From the NCBI RefSeq assembly GCF_015565955.1, contig NZ_CP064760.1:1-64000 (forward strand): a stretch of 64,000 bases of DNA, read 5' to 3'. Position 1 is the first letter of the stretch, and every line of letters begins with the position of its first letter. Positions 30,378 to 40,614 of the stretch are shown here, one piece after another. This stretch comes from Microbacterium schleiferi (GTDB lineage Bacteria > Actinomycetota > Actinomycetes > Actinomycetales > Microbacteriaceae). The notes below the pieces were generated by a model. That model did no database searches. It was not told where the DNA came from and saw nothing but the letters and a program-made list of their open reading frames with translations. The position numbers and the translations under genes are program-made.

Positions 30378-30950
30378 ATGAGATCCCAGCCTGCCGCGGC
30401 CCTGGCCGCCCTCGCGATTGCGGGCATCGCGCTGACCGGCTGCACCGCCGAGTCCTCGCCCGACCCGAGTCCGACACCATCGATCAGCGAGAGCGCTGAG
30501 GCGGCACCGGGAACGCGAGCCAACCCCCTGGCCGTCGGCGAGACGATTCCGCTTGCTGACGGGTCGGCGTGGTCAGTGGGCGCGACAGCGGCGACCGAGG
30601 TCGGCGACGGGTATGTCGTGCTTCCGCTCCGGATCCTCATCGACTGGGATGCGATTCGCGCTCAGCTGGTCGAGTCAGGCGATGACCCCGCGGATGCCGA
30701 CACTCTCGGGATCGATCCCTGGGCCTCGCTCATCGTTCGCTATATCGGCGCGAGCGGACGCAGCTACGACCTGTTCGAGAACGCTGCGGCCGACATCCCG
30801 AACCAGCTGTGGTCGGTCGGAACGGTGTATCCGCCCGCCGACGATCTGTCGGTCAACGTCGCGGTCACCGTCCCCGCCGACGAGATCGAGGGCGGCGTCT
30901 GGACGGTTCTCAACACGGGCGGCGACGCCGTCTTTCTCGCGGCATCCTGA
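30378..30950 (+). CDS. Putative lipoprotein of unknown function
   Basis: The 190-residue product has a lipoprotein signal peptide: positively charged start, hydrophobic AALAALAIAGIAL, and lipobox LTGC with Cys near residue 22. A Ser/Pro/Thr linker and a beta-rich secreted domain follow (PLADGSAWSVGATAATEVG, then VNVAVTVPADEIEGGVWTV), resembling the immunoglobulin-like fold of secreted DUF4352-type proteins. The function is unknown. It follows the tRNA-Leu terminator directly, and no clear own promoter is visible. Confidence 0.75.
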   Translation: MRSQPAAALAALAIAGIALTGCTAESSPDPSPTPSISESAEAAPGTRANPLAVGETIPLADGSAWSVGATAATEVGDGYVVLPLRILIDWDAIRAQLVESGDDPADADTLGIDPWASLIVRYIGASGRSYDLFENAAADIPNQLWSVGTVYPPADDLSVNVAVTVPADEIEGGVWTVLNTGGDAVFLAAS

Positions 30951-31125
30951 GCGGGGTATTGATCCGGCGTCGGCTCAGTACCGACGACGCACGTGTGTCG
31001 ATAGAGTGTGGCTCGTCGCGCTTCTGGCGCGATCTATCCGGGGGGATCCGTCGACGCCCGGGTCTAGAGCGTTGCTCGGCCCGGGTGTTCGATGGCGCTG
31101 TATTCGACGGGCGGGTAGCGCGCGG

Positions 31126-33213
31126 TCAGGTCCGTCCGCTCTGGAGGAGCTCTCGACTGGAGCCCGCGAGTTGACGCAGCGATGCGTCCGGGAGGAACGC
31201 CCGGGTCAGCGCCATGCCGATCCGAGGCAGATCCGCTTCGTCGCGGTACAGCAGGTACAGCGACTCGTAGCGGGGGTGGAACTTCTCTTTGAAGCGGTGC
31301 AGCGACCGGAATCCGTACACCGGCTCCAGCATGTCGGCGAGCCGCTCGGTGACATCCGCAATGATGCCCGCGTCGGCCGGGTAATCGTGCGTCAGGGGAG
31401 CCCCCGACAGCGACATCGTCCGTGCTCCTTCGTCGGCGAAGAATCGCGCGGACGATCCGATCAAGAACTCCATCACCGGCCCGAAGCCGCCCTCACGGCG
31501 ACGCATGAGGTCGAGGGTCCATCCCTCGATGCGGCCCTCGGCATACACCGGCAGCCACGAGAGGAACCCGTCGACATCGCCGTGGGGTGAGATCGCGAGA
31601 GCGAGCCGCACTTCCGGGTCGGCCGCCTCATGCAGGGTGCCGAGGGTGAAGCCCATCTCGGGCAGCCCTTTGTCGCCGACCCACATGTCTGAGATGGCGC
31701 GCAGCTGCTGCTGGATGCCCCAGGGCTCATCCGCCAGACGCGTCATCCGGAACGTCATCTCTTCGCGCCCGGCGCGGTTCAGCGACGTTCGCACCGGAGC
31801 CCACCGCTTGCCGGTGAACTCGAGGCCCTCGAGATCGACGATGGTGTCGTCGGCGACGATGAGGTTGCGCCAGCCCTCCGGCGCGACAGCGCGGGTGGCT
31901 TCATCCGCCGAGAAGAAGCACGGGATGAGGCCCGCCGTCTCGGCCATCGTGACGAACTCATGCACCGATTCGGCGCGGCTCTCGGGCGGTCCGAGGGGGT
32001 CGGCGAGAACGAGAGCGACGCCGGAGCGGCGCTGGTAGGCGACGATTCCCGAACTGGTCCGGGCGTAGGACAGACCCTCCCACGTTGTCATCCACGAGAG
32101 GGTGCCGCCGCCGGACGCGTGCAGCATCTGGCGAACATCCCCGACCGTCGGGGTGGGGCTCACACCGAGTGTGGCGCGGCGTCGCCCGCGGAAAGCGCCG
32201 CGTACCCACGCGAGATAGACCAGCAGGATCGCCCACAACACCGCCGTCGCGACAGTGACGGACGGGTCGCCGTCCCAGGTGAGATCGGCGGCGGGGAGCG
32301 CGACGTAGAGGGCGACCACCAGGATGCCGAGGACCACGTTGATGCTGGCAAGGATGAGGGCGATCACCCACGCCCAGCGGCGTCCGCGCAGAAGACCGCG
32401 GGCTACCAGAAGCAGGATGACGACATCGATCGCGGTGTCGATCCATGACCCGCCGCCGAGTGCGGTGCGACCGAACGGACCGTCGGTGGGGACGATCGAG
32501 GTGAGAGTCTCGATTGCTGCCAGCGCGAGGACGGCGACCAGGGCGACGAAACGCTGCTCCTGCACGCTGACACGGCGGATCCGCAGCGGCCGCGCCACCA
32601 CCAGAACGAGGAGGATCGCGAGGGCGTGCTCGACGTCTGCCAGCGATCCCCAGTAGAGCAGGGCGACCGCCGCGCCACCGAGCAGCACCAACCATGCGCG
32701 CGAGCGCCACGGCGAGGGCAGCAGGCTGGCCGCCGCGGCCAGGCAGGCCATGGTCCCCCCGGAGGGACCGACATCGAGGGCGAGAGCCTCGCGCTGCGCC
32801 CAGGGCCAGGGCGTGAAGGCCAGGATCCAGAGGACCAGGGCGCTGGCGAAGATGGCGAACAGCTGGCCGACCGTGTAGTACGCCAGCGCGACGCGGCTCC
32901 CGCGGCGCCACTCGAGGTACCCCATGCCGACGAAGCTCACGATCGTGATGACGTACACCCACGGATGCACGACGAAGAACGTTCCGGTGACCGGTGTCCA
33001 CCACCGTCCCTCCAGGAACGCCGGCAGGCCGTACGCGACCTCGGCGAAGAGCGGACTGTGCCTGAACGAGCTCCACAGGCCCTGCCAGATGACCCCCACG
33101 GCCAGGAGCACGAGCACGAAGACGATCGTCGCCGGCATCCGCGTCACGACGGTGCGGATGCCGGTTCCCAGCGCGGAGCGCGGGCGGGGATCTGTCGCTG
33201 CGGTGTCGGTCAT
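31126..33213 (-). CDS. MprF-like membrane protein with C-terminal phosphatidylglycerol lysyltransferase (DUF2156) domain
   Basis: This 695-residue protein has a rhomboid-like N-terminal half of about 7 helices (WWTPVTGTFFVVHPWVYVIT, then LALDVGPSGGTMACLAAAA) and further helices to about 350. A cytosolic GNAT-fold DUF2156 domain follows: TLSWMTTWEGLSYART, then LADPLGPPESRAESVHEFV and LIVADDTIVDLEGLEFTGK. Proteins of this type move lysine or another amino acid from tRNA to phosphatidylglycerol and alter surface charge. I prefer the ATG at 33213, because AGGAGG is six bases upstream of it; an adjacent ATG is at 33216. Confidence 0.85.
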   Translation of the reverse strand: MTDTAATDPRPRSALGTGIRTVVTRMPATIVFVLVLLAVGVIWQGLWSSFRHSPLFAEVAYGLPAFLEGRWWTPVTGTFFVVHPWVYVITIVSFVGMGYLEWRRGSRVALAYYTVGQLFAIFASALVLWILAFTPWPWAQREALALDVGPSGGTMACLAAAASLLPSPWRSRAWLVLLGGAAVALLYWGSLADVEHALAILLVLVVARPLRIRRVSVQEQRFVALVAVLALAAIETLTSIVPTDGPFGRTALGGGSWIDTAIDVVILLLVARGLLRGRRWAWVIALILASINVVLGILVVALYVALPAADLTWDGDPSVTVATAVLWAILLVYLAWVRGAFRGRRRATLGVSPTPTVGDVRQMLHASGGGTLSWMTTWEGLSYARTSSGIVAYQRRSGVALVLADPLGPPESRAESVHEFVTMAETAGLIPCFFSADEATRAVAPEGWRNLIVADDTIVDLEGLEFTGKRWAPVRTSLNRAGREEMTFRMTRLADEPWGIQQQLRAISDMWVGDKGLPEMGFTLGTLHEAADPEVRLALAISPHGDVDGFLSWLPVYAEGRIEGWTLDLMRRREGGFGPVMEFLIGSSARFFADEGARTMSLSGAPLTHDYPADAGIIADVTERLADMLEPVYGFRSLHRFKEKFHPRYESLYLLYRDEADLPRIGMALTRAFLPDASLRQLAGSSRELLQSGRT

Positions 33214-33231
33214 CATCGGCCTCCTGCGCAC

Positions 33232-33903
33232 CTATTCTGTCGGGGTCAGCAGCAATCCGCGCAGCGACGCGACGTCATCGACGGTCGCCTGGGCACCCTC
33301 GGACTCGTGCGGCCAGCTGAATCCCCACCGCACGAAGATCACAGGGACGTCATTGACGGCACCGCCATCGACATCGTGGTGCCGATCACCGATCAGCACG
33401 GGTCGCGACGTGTCGACGCCGACGGCACGCAGTCGTCGCAGCGCCTCGGCGACGATGTCGGCCTTCGCGCTGAGAGTCCGCTCGTCGGGAGTGGCGCCCG
33501 TGATCACGCGCAGATGAGGGGTCAGCGCGAAGTGCTCCATGAGGGCGATGACCTGGTTCTCGGGCTTGGAGCTGGCGGTCGCCTGCGGGACGCCGGCGCG
33601 ATCGAGCTCGGCGATGAGCTCGCCGATGCCCTCGAACAGCCGTGCACCCGTCGTATACCCATCGGCCTTGCTGAGGGCCCGGTAGTACGCCACGGCCTCC
33701 GTAGACTGCTCGGGCGTCATGCCGAGGTTGACCTGGAACGACTCGAACATGGGCGGTCCGATCCAGTGGACGAGTTCCGCCCGCGTCGGCGCCGGGTATC
33801 CGAAGTGCTCGAGGGTTGTCGTCAGTCGGCGGAGGATGCCGTCCGAGGCGTCGACGACGGTGCCGTCAACGTCCCACAGCACGCAGGTCCAGGGTGATCG
33901 CAT
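33232..33903 (-). CDS. HAD family hydrolase, phosphoglycolate-phosphatase-like
   Basis: The 223-residue HAD phosphatase has the nucleophile motif LWDVDGTVVDAS, motif II TASSKPE and motif III/IV RPVLIGDRHHDVDGG. The cap insertion after motif I (RLTTTLEHFGYPAPT) matches the phosphoglycolate phosphatase group. The substrate is not certain. It lies 18 bases upstream of the MprF-like gene and is probably co-transcribed with it. Confidence 0.9.
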   Translation of the reverse strand: MRSPWTCVLWDVDGTVVDASDGILRRLTTTLEHFGYPAPTRAELVHWIGPPMFESFQVNLGMTPEQSTEAVAYYRALSKADGYTTGARLFEGIGELIAELDRAGVPQATASSKPENQVIALMEHFALTPHLRVITGATPDERTLSAKADIVAEALRRLRAVGVDTSRPVLIGDRHHDVDGGAVNDVPVIFVRWGFSWPHESEGAQATVDDVASLRGLLLTPTE

Positions 33904-33955
33904 GACTCCACGCTAGGGGAACCCAGCGGAAGCGTCCGTGGCGCGCGGGCGCCGA

Positions 33956-34651
33956 CTAGAACAGTCGCGGTGCGCCGGACTCGATCCCCTTCATGCCGTC
34001 GTAGTCCAGGGTGACGCACCGGATGCCGCGGTCTGTGGCCAGGACGCGAGCCTGCGGCTTGATCTCCTGGGCGGCGAAGACTCCCGTCACCGGCGCGAGA
34101 TGAGGATCGCGCCCGAGCAGCTCCAGATACCGGGTGAGCTGCTCAACGCCGTCGATGTCGCCGCGCCGCTTGACCTCGACGGCAATGGTCCCGCCGTCGG
34201 GGTTGCGCAGGAGGAGGTCGACCGGGCCGATGGCGGTCGGGTACTCGCGCCGGACGAGGCTCAGCCCGTCGCCGATGACGTCCACCTGCTCGGCCAGGAG
34301 CCGTTGCAGGTCGGCCTCCACGCCGTCCTTCACCAGGCCCGGGTCGATACCGAGTTCGTGCGTCGAATCGTGGATCACCTCGTAGATCCTGACGAGCAGC
34401 GCGTCACCTGACTTCGCGTGGGTCACGCGCCACTGCTCGATGACGCCGACATCGGCGGCCTCGGCATCCGGGGTCTCGACGACCAGGGAACATGGCGGAC
34501 TCATCCAGTTCAGCGGCTTGTAGGAGCCACCGTCCGAATGCACGAGCAGCGACCCGTCGCCTTTGTGCACCAGGAGCCTGGTCGCCAGCGCGAGATGCGC
34601 GTTGAGTCGGCCGGTGTAATCGACGGTGCAGCGGGCGATGACAAGACGCAC
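33956..34651 (-). CDS. nucS: Mismatch-specific endonuclease NucS (EndoMS)
   Basis: NucS provides non-canonical mismatch repair in actinobacteria lacking MutS/MutL, by double-strand cleavage at mismatches. The 231-residue length is normal. The N-terminal [20 protein letters not shown] and the [18 protein letters not shown] segment are typical. The nuclease core has the catalytic residues in [14 protein letters not shown] and [20 protein letters not shown], followed by RYLELL. The C-terminal [10 protein letters not shown] contributes to the clamp-binding tail. Confidence 0.95.
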   Translation of the reverse strand: MRLVIARCTVDYTGRLNAHLALATRLLVHKGDGSLLVHSDGGSYKPLNWMSPPCSLVVETPDAEAADVGVIEQWRVTHAKSGDALLVRIYEVIHDSTHELGIDPGLVKDGVEADLQRLLAEQVDVIGDGLSLVRREYPTAIGPVDLLLRNPDGGTIAVEVKRRGDIDGVEQLTRYLELLGRDPHLAPVTGVFAAQEIKPQARVLATDRGIRCVTLDYDGMKGIESGAPRLF

Positions 34652-34670
34652 CCGTCGAGCCTAACGGGCC

Positions 34671-35945
34671 TTACTCAGGCCTGGCGTCAGCAGGCTGCGC
34701 GGGGGGCTTGTCGCCGGCGCTGCCTGCTGCCGGCACCGGGAGCGGCTTGGCGGCACCCGACGCGAGGCCCGAGGCGATGGCCAGCGCGACCAGGATGTAG
34801 AGCGTGTTGAGCACGCCGATGTGGAAGCTGATGAACCCGAGGATCGGGGGGCCACACAGGAAGGCGACGTAGCCGATGGTCGCAGCCGCGCTCACTCGTG
34901 CCGCGGCCCGGGCGGGGTCGTCCGCGGCCGCCGACATCCCGAGCGGGAAGCCGAGGGAGGTGCCGGCGCCCCACAGCGCCGCCCCGACGAAGACCATCGG
35001 GATGTTCGGCGCGAGGATGAACAGCAAGAGCCCGGATGCCGCGAGCACCGACAGCACGCGCAGGGTCGCAACGCGGCCGAAGCGGTCGACCAAGGGGCCG
35101 CCGAACACGCGCACGACCGTCATGCTGACCGAGAAGATCGCGAGGCCGATCGCTCCCAGCGCCTCGCCGGCGCCGTGGCCGTCCACGATGCCCAGAGCCA
35201 ACCAGTCGTTGGCGCCGCCCTCGGCAAAGGCCATCCCGAGCATGATGATCCCGAGCGTGTAGGTACGGGGTTCCTTCCACGCTGACAGCGCGACGCTGAG
35301 GCGTTCACGCAGGCGCGGCTTCTCGGTCGGCGCGGGGTCGGCATCGGGGTCCATCGCGATCTCTCGCGCCGGCACGTTCGCGCTTGCCCACAGGCCGGTC
35401 AAGACCAGCAGGCCGGCGATGACGGCGGTGTGCGCGAGGACGTTGGAGTTCAATGCGATCGCGAGAGCTCCGAGACCGGCGCCGGCGACGGTGCCGAAGC
35501 TGAAGAACGCGTGGAACAGGGGAAGGATCGTCTTGCCGATCGTCTTCTCGATCGCGGCGCCCTCGACGTTCATCATGACGTCGACGGATCCGTTGCCCAG
35601 GCCGAACAGCGCGAGACCGACGACGACGAGGACGTACGAGTTCGCGACGTCGACACCGATTCCTACGAGCGCGACTCCCACCGAGAAGGTGAGGATGGCG
35701 CCGAGCATGCCTCGGCGCGCGCCGAAGCGGGCGAGCACGACGGAGGCGAGGGACAGGCCGATGATCGATGCCAGGCCCGCGCCCAGCAGCATGAAGCCGA
35801 TCTGAATGTTGTCAACGCCCAGCGTCGCCTTGATCGCCGGGACGCGGGCGGCCCACGTCGCCACGCTGAGGCCGCTCAGGAAGAAGATCGTGAAGATCGC
35901 CGTGCGCCACCGGACGATCTGAGCGCGAGAAAGAGCGGTATCCAC
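34671..35945 (-). CDS. MFS transporter
   Basis: This 424-residue major facilitator has about 12 membrane helices. It resembles the group with fucose permease-like or exporter members (FLSGLSVATWAARVPAIKATLGV, then LFGLGNGSVDVMMNVEGAA). It has a cytosolic charged loop in the middle (AMDPDADPAPTEKPRLRE) and a Pro/Ala-rich C-terminal tail. It diverges from a LacI-type regulator, with a palindromic operator candidate between them, so regulation by that protein is likely. The substrate is unknown, possibly a sugar or drug. Confidence 0.85.
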   Translation of the reverse strand: MDTALSRAQIVRWRTAIFTIFFLSGLSVATWAARVPAIKATLGVDNIQIGFMLLGAGLASIIGLSLASVVLARFGARRGMLGAILTFSVGVALVGIGVDVANSYVLVVVGLALFGLGNGSVDVMMNVEGAAIEKTIGKTILPLFHAFFSFGTVAGAGLGALAIALNSNVLAHTAVIAGLLVLTGLWASANVPAREIAMDPDADPAPTEKPRLRERLSVALSAWKEPRTYTLGIIMLGMAFAEGGANDWLALGIVDGHGAGEALGAIGLAIFSVSMTVVRVFGGPLVDRFGRVATLRVLSVLAASGLLLFILAPNIPMVFVGAALWGAGTSLGFPLGMSAAADDPARAAARVSAAATIGYVAFLCGPPILGFISFHIGVLNTLYILVALAIASGLASGAAKPLPVPAAGSAGDKPPAQPADARPE

Positions 35946-35956
35946 CGCAGGAGTCT

Positions 35957-35972
35957 ATCGAATCGTTTCGAT
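35957..35972. promoter_or_regulatory. Candidate LacI-family operator
   Basis: ATCGAA-TCGT-TTCGAT is a 6-bp inverted repeat with a 4-base centre. The inner TCGAATCGTTTCGA differs at one base from the TCGAAACGTTTCGA consensus common to LacI-family operators. It lies between the MFS gene start (35945) and the lacI-type gene start (36025), suited to control both. Confidence 0.6.
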
Positions 35973-36024
35973 CAGCACGATCTCCGGATGCCGCGCCCGC
36001 CCCAACCAGTACCATCGAGGCACC

Positions 36025-37124
36025 ATGAGCGAGCGCAGGGCAACGATCACGGACGTCGCGCGCGAAGCCGGAGTCTCCCCCTCCACGGCGTCCGTCGTGT
36101 TCAGCGGCAACGCTCCAGCTTCCGCCGAGACGCGGCGACGTGTCCTGGCGGCTGCCGAGGCGCTGGGATACACCGGCCCCGACCCTCGCGCCGCCTCGCT
36201 GCGTCGCGGCCGATCCGGCATCGTTGGCGTGGTCTTCGGCGGCTCGCTGCGCGCCGCCTTTCACGATCCCGTGACGATCGCCATGATGGACGGCATCGCC
36301 GAAGGTGTCGCGCCCCTTCGCGCCGCGCTTCTGCTGCTGCCCGACGAGACGTCGTCCCCGGCGCCCGCATCCGCCGCCGATGACGACAGCAGCGTGACCG
36401 GCGTCGCCACGGAGGTGCCGTCGACGATGACGTCGGCTCCCATCGATGCGGCAGTACTGGTCGGCTTCGGCCAGACGCGGCAGCCCTCCCTTGACGTCCT
36501 GAGTGCGCGCCGCGTACCCGTCGTGATCATCGAGGGGATGCCGGCCCCGACATCCCGCGGATCGAACTCGACAACAGCGCGGCCCAGCACCGCGCGGCCA
36601 GCTACCTGCGGGAGTTTGGACACGAGCGCGTCACGCTGCTCACACTCCCGATCCGTCCCGGGCGCGCGCGGGGATGGTTCGGCCACGCCGATGCCGTCGA
36701 GGTGGATGTGACCGCGGCGCGGCTGGCTGGTGCCCGGGCGGTCTACCCCGACGCCCCGGCGTATGCGGCCGTGACCAGTTCGATCGACGAAGGGTTGATC
36801 TCGGGCCGCGAGATTCTCGCCGGACCCGACCGCCCCACGGCGGTGATCGCCCAGACTGACCTGCTTGCTGCCGGCGTGATTCGCGCGGCAGAAGAGTGCG
36901 GCCTCCGCGTGCCCGAGGACCTCAGCGTCACCGGCTTTGACGGGGTCGAGGTCGACGGCCTGGATGCGTACGAGCTGACGACCCTCGTACAGCCCGCCGT
37001 CGAGAAGGGGCGCGCTGCCGGTGCCGCGGTCGTGGCGATGCTCGCCGGCGAGGATGCGGCATCCGTCACCTTCACCTGCTCGTTCCGCACCGGCACCACG
37101 GCGGGGCCGGTTCCGCCGGCCTAA
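36025..37124 (+). CDS. LacI family transcriptional regulator (one-base frameshift)
   Basis: The N-terminal helix-turn-helix ATITDVAREAGVSPSTASVVFSG and the hinge region (ALGYTGPDPRAASLRRG) are typical of LacI regulators. A periplasmic-binding-like ligand domain follows (GRSGIVGVVFGGSL, then DVLSARRVPVVIIEGMPAP). The frame breaks at the C4 run 36545-36548. One extra C continues as DIPRIELDNSAAQHRAASYL and joins the C-terminal half (RPTAVIAQTDLLAAGVIRAA, VTGFDGVEVDGL). The corrected protein is 366 residues. The effector is probably a sugar. Confidence 0.9.
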
Positions 37125-37232
37125 AGACGCGGCCACGGGCCGGGGCGGATCAGTGCCCGGATAGAATGGTCTCCACACCCTGATCGCCCGATCCCGCAGC
37201 ATCGACGGGACGACGACCACGAGGAGGCCGCC

Positions 37233-40150
37233 ATGCTCCTCGTTCTCGTGGCGTTCACGCTGGGATCACTGGTCCTGCCGGTTCTCGTGCGGGCGTGGGG
37301 TCCGCGGGCATTCTTCTTCGCCGCCGCGGTCTCGTTCGGGGCTTTCGTCTACACCGCTGCGCTGTCGCCCCGGGTGCTCGCCGGTGAGATCCCGTTCGAG
37401 TCGTTCACGTGGATCGGCCCCCTCGACATCGAGCTGTCGATGCGGATGGACACGCTGTCGTGGGTGCTCGCGCTGATCGTCACCGGCGTTGGCGCCCTGG
37501 TGCTGCTCTACTGCCGCTGGTACTTCGACGGCAAGAAGGATCTCGGACAGTTCGCCGCCGTGCTCCTCGCCTTCGCGGGGCGATGTACGGCCTCGTCCTC
37601 ACCGACGATGTCGTCGTGCTCGTGATGTTCTGGGAAGTCACGAGCGTTCTGTCGTATCTGCTGATCGGTCACTACAACCGGCGCGCTCCCAGCCGACGGG
37701 CAGCCCTGCAGGCGCTCCTCGTGACGACACTCGGCGGGCTCGTGATGCTCATCGGCGTCGTGCTGATCGTGGTGCAGGCGGGCACCTCCAGCCTTTCCGA
37801 GATTCTCGCCGACCCTCCCGTCAGTCCCGTCGCGACGGCGGCGATCGTGCTGCTGTTGGTGGGCGCGCTCAGCAAGTCGGCGATCTTCCCGTTCCACTTC
37901 TGGCTTCCCGGCGCGATGGCTGCACCGACGCCGGTGTCGGCGTACCTGCACGCGGCGGCGATGGTCAAGGCGGGCATCTACCTGGTGGCGGTGTTGGCTC
38001 CGGTCTTCGCCGAGAACCCCGCGTGGCATCCCATCGTGATCGGCCTCGGTGGCTTCACGATGCTTCTCGGCGGATGGCAGGCCCTCCGTGAGACAGATCT
38101 CAAGCGGCTCCTGGCCTACGGCACCGTCAGTCAGCTCGGCTTTCTCATGGTCGTGCTCGGCTACGGCACGCAGGATGCCGCACTGGCCGGGCTTGCGCTG
38201 CTGCTCAGTCACGCCCTCTTCAAGTCCGCGCTGTTCCTGATCGTCGGCATCATCGACCATCAGCTGTCCACCCGCGATCTTCGCGAGATCAGCGGACTCG
38301 GACGGCAGGCCCCTCTTCTGGCCACAGCGGCGATCGTGTCGATCGCGTCGATGGTCGGCATCATCCCCACGATCGGGTTCGTGGCGAAGGAGGGCGCGCT
38401 GGCGGCACTCCTTGATGAGGCGCTCGGCGGCTCGGTGTGGGGCATGATCGCGCTCCTGGCGGTCGTCCTCGGCTCGGTCTTGACCGCCGGCTACGGCATC
38501 CGGTTCGTCTGGGGCGCCTTCTGGACCAAGCGCGACGCCGCCGCCGTCTCGTGGCCCGCGCCGTCCGCGGGTTTCCTGTCGGCTCCCGTCATCCTGGCCG
38601 TCCTCACCCTCGCGGGCGGGTTCGCCGCATCTCTCCTCGATGTCGCGTTCGCACCGTACGCGCAGCTCGCACCCCCCGCGACCCCGGGCGTCCCCGTTCC
38701 CGAGTACCCCGCCTACCTCGCGCTCTGGCACGGCTTCGAACCGGCCCTGTGGATCTCGCTCGGCACGATTGCGCTCGGCATCGTCGTGTTCGTGGTGACG
38801 GCGCGGGGTGTCGGTCGCACGCGTGTGCTCCCCTTCACGGCGGTGGACGCCTACAACGCGTCGCTGCGCACGATCGAGCGGCTCTCGGTGCTGACGACGA
38901 CGCTCGTGCAGCGCGGCTCCCTGCCGGTCTACGTTGCGACGATCTTCCTCGTGCTCGTGGCCGGCGAGGGCACGGCCCTGCTCGCGTCATCCGACTGGCA
39001 TGCAGATCTGGATGCCTTCCACACGCCCGTGCAGCTGGCCGTCGCCCCGGTCATGATCGCCGCGGGAGTGATCGCCGTTCGCGCCCGCAAGCGCTACACC
39101 GGCGTCGTGCTGGTTTCAGTCACCGGACTGGGCATGGTCGTGTTGTTCGCGACCAGCGGCGCGCCCGACCTCGCGCTCACTCAGATCCTCGTCGAGACCG
39201 TCACGCTGGTCGCATTCGCACTTGTGCTGCGCCGCATCCCGTCGCGCCTGGGTGCCCACAACGGCTCGGCCTTCGCCGTGGGACGAGCTGTGCTCGCCGT
39301 CCTCGTCGGGATCACGATGGCCGGGGTCGTCATCGTGGCAACCGGAGCCCGCGTCGACCTGCCGATCTCTCTTGCCTTCCCCGACCTGGCCTACGAAATC
39401 GGTCACGGCAAGAACGTCGTCAACGTCGCCCTGGTCGATCTGCGCGGCTGGGACACGATGGGTGAGCTCTCGGTGGTCGTGCTCGCCGCGACCGGGGTCG
39501 CGTCCCTCGTGTTCGTCACCAACCGCTCCGAGACGCTGCCGCAGATCACGGCGCCGATCATCCAGCGCGCTCAGCGCGCGGTGCGTCGCCGGTCGCCGGT
39601 GGCGGAGACGGATGCCGAGGGCCCGACCGGCCGCACCGCGTGGCTTGTCGCCGGCCAGCGGGTGCGTCCCGAGAACCGCTCCATCCTGCTGGAGATCGTG
39701 GTGCGGATCCTCTTCCACTCGATCATCATCGTGTCGCTGTACCTCCTGTTCGCTGGGCACAATCTTCCCGGCGGAGGATTCGCCGCGGGCCTCGTTGCGG
39801 GGATGGCTTTGGTGATGCGCTACATCGCCGGAGGTCGCTACGAACTCGGGGCAGCCGCTCCGACCGACGCGGGACGTTTTCTCGGGATCGGCATGGGGAT
39901 CGCCGTGGCCTGCGCCATCATCCCGTTGGTCTTCGGCGCAGAGCCGCTGACCCGCGCGATCTTCGAGGCCGAGGTGCCCGTGCTCGGACACATCGAGTTC
40001 GTGACCTCGACGATCTTCGACGTCGGTGTGTATCTCGTGGTCATCGGGCTGGTGCTCGATGTGCTGCGGAGCCTGGGTGCGGAGGTCGACCGTCAGGCGA
40101 ATGCTGCCGTGAACGCGGTAGCGGCACGGGCGGAGGTGGGCGGCTCGTGA
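37233..40150 (+). CDS. mrpA: Na+/H+ antiporter subunit A (MrpA with fused MrpB domain; one-base frameshift)
   Basis: This is the large subunit of the Mrp cation/proton antiporter, related to NuoL. The N-terminal start MLLVLVAFTLGSLVLPVLV is preceded by GAGGAGG. The frame breaks at the G4 run 37577-37580; one extra G gives LLAFAGAMYGLVLTDDVVVL, and the full protein is 972 residues. Core antiporter segments include PFHFWLPGAMAAPTPVSAYLH and LLAYGTVSQLGFLMVVLGYG. The last about 200 residues (ILLEIVVRILFHSIIIVSLY, then GHNLPGGGFAAGLVAGMAL) form the MrpB domain, so no separate mrpB gene is needed. Its stop overlaps mrpC. Confidence 0.95.
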
Positions 40151-40614
40151 ACGTCTCGGTTGTCCTCATCGTGATCATGGCGGTCCTTTTCGCCGCCGGC
40201 GTGTACGCGATGCTCGAACGCAGCCTCACCCGGGTGCTCATCGGGTTCCTGCTGCTGGGCAACGCGGCCAACCTGCTGTTGTTGATCGTGATGGGCCGTC
40301 CCGGGATCGCGCCGTTCTACGGTGACGGCGATCCCCAGGAGATGTCGGACCCGCTGCCGCAGGCACTGACCTTGACCGCGATCGTGATCACCTTCGCCAT
40401 CTCGGCCTTCCTGCTGGCGCTGATCTACCGGTCTTGGCAACTGGGTCAGGCCGACACCTTCGACGAAGACGAGGCCGATGTCGCGCTGCGTGAGCGCGGC
40501 ATGCGAACCGATGAGGAGATGGATCAGGAGATCGAACCCGAAGACGACGACGTCACCAGCGACTTCCTCGCCTCCGAGGCCGCCGACGATCGGACGGAGG
40601 GTGCCGGCTCATGA
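40147..40614 (+). CDS. mrpC: Na+/H+ antiporter subunit C
   Basis: This 155-residue membrane protein is the NuoK-like MrpC. Three helices are seen, with RVLIGFLLLGNAANLLLLIV and LPQALTLTAIVITFAISAFLL typical. An acidic cytosolic tail (DEDEADVALRERG, then EPEDDDVTSDF) is longer than usual. GTG 40147 overlaps the mrpA stop as GTGA. Confidence 0.94.
   Translation: MNVSVVLIVIMAVLFAAGVYAMLERSLTRVLIGFLLLGNAANLLLLIVMGRPGIAPFYGDGDPQEMSDPLPQALTLTAIVITFAISAFLLALIYRSWQLGQADTFDEDEADVALRERGMRTDEEMDQEIEPEDDDVTSDFLASEAADDRTEGAGS

Noticed and set aside
37508..38731. Antisense frame within mrpA.
   Set aside because: Charged low-complexity translation opposite hydrophobic helices, a normal artefact.
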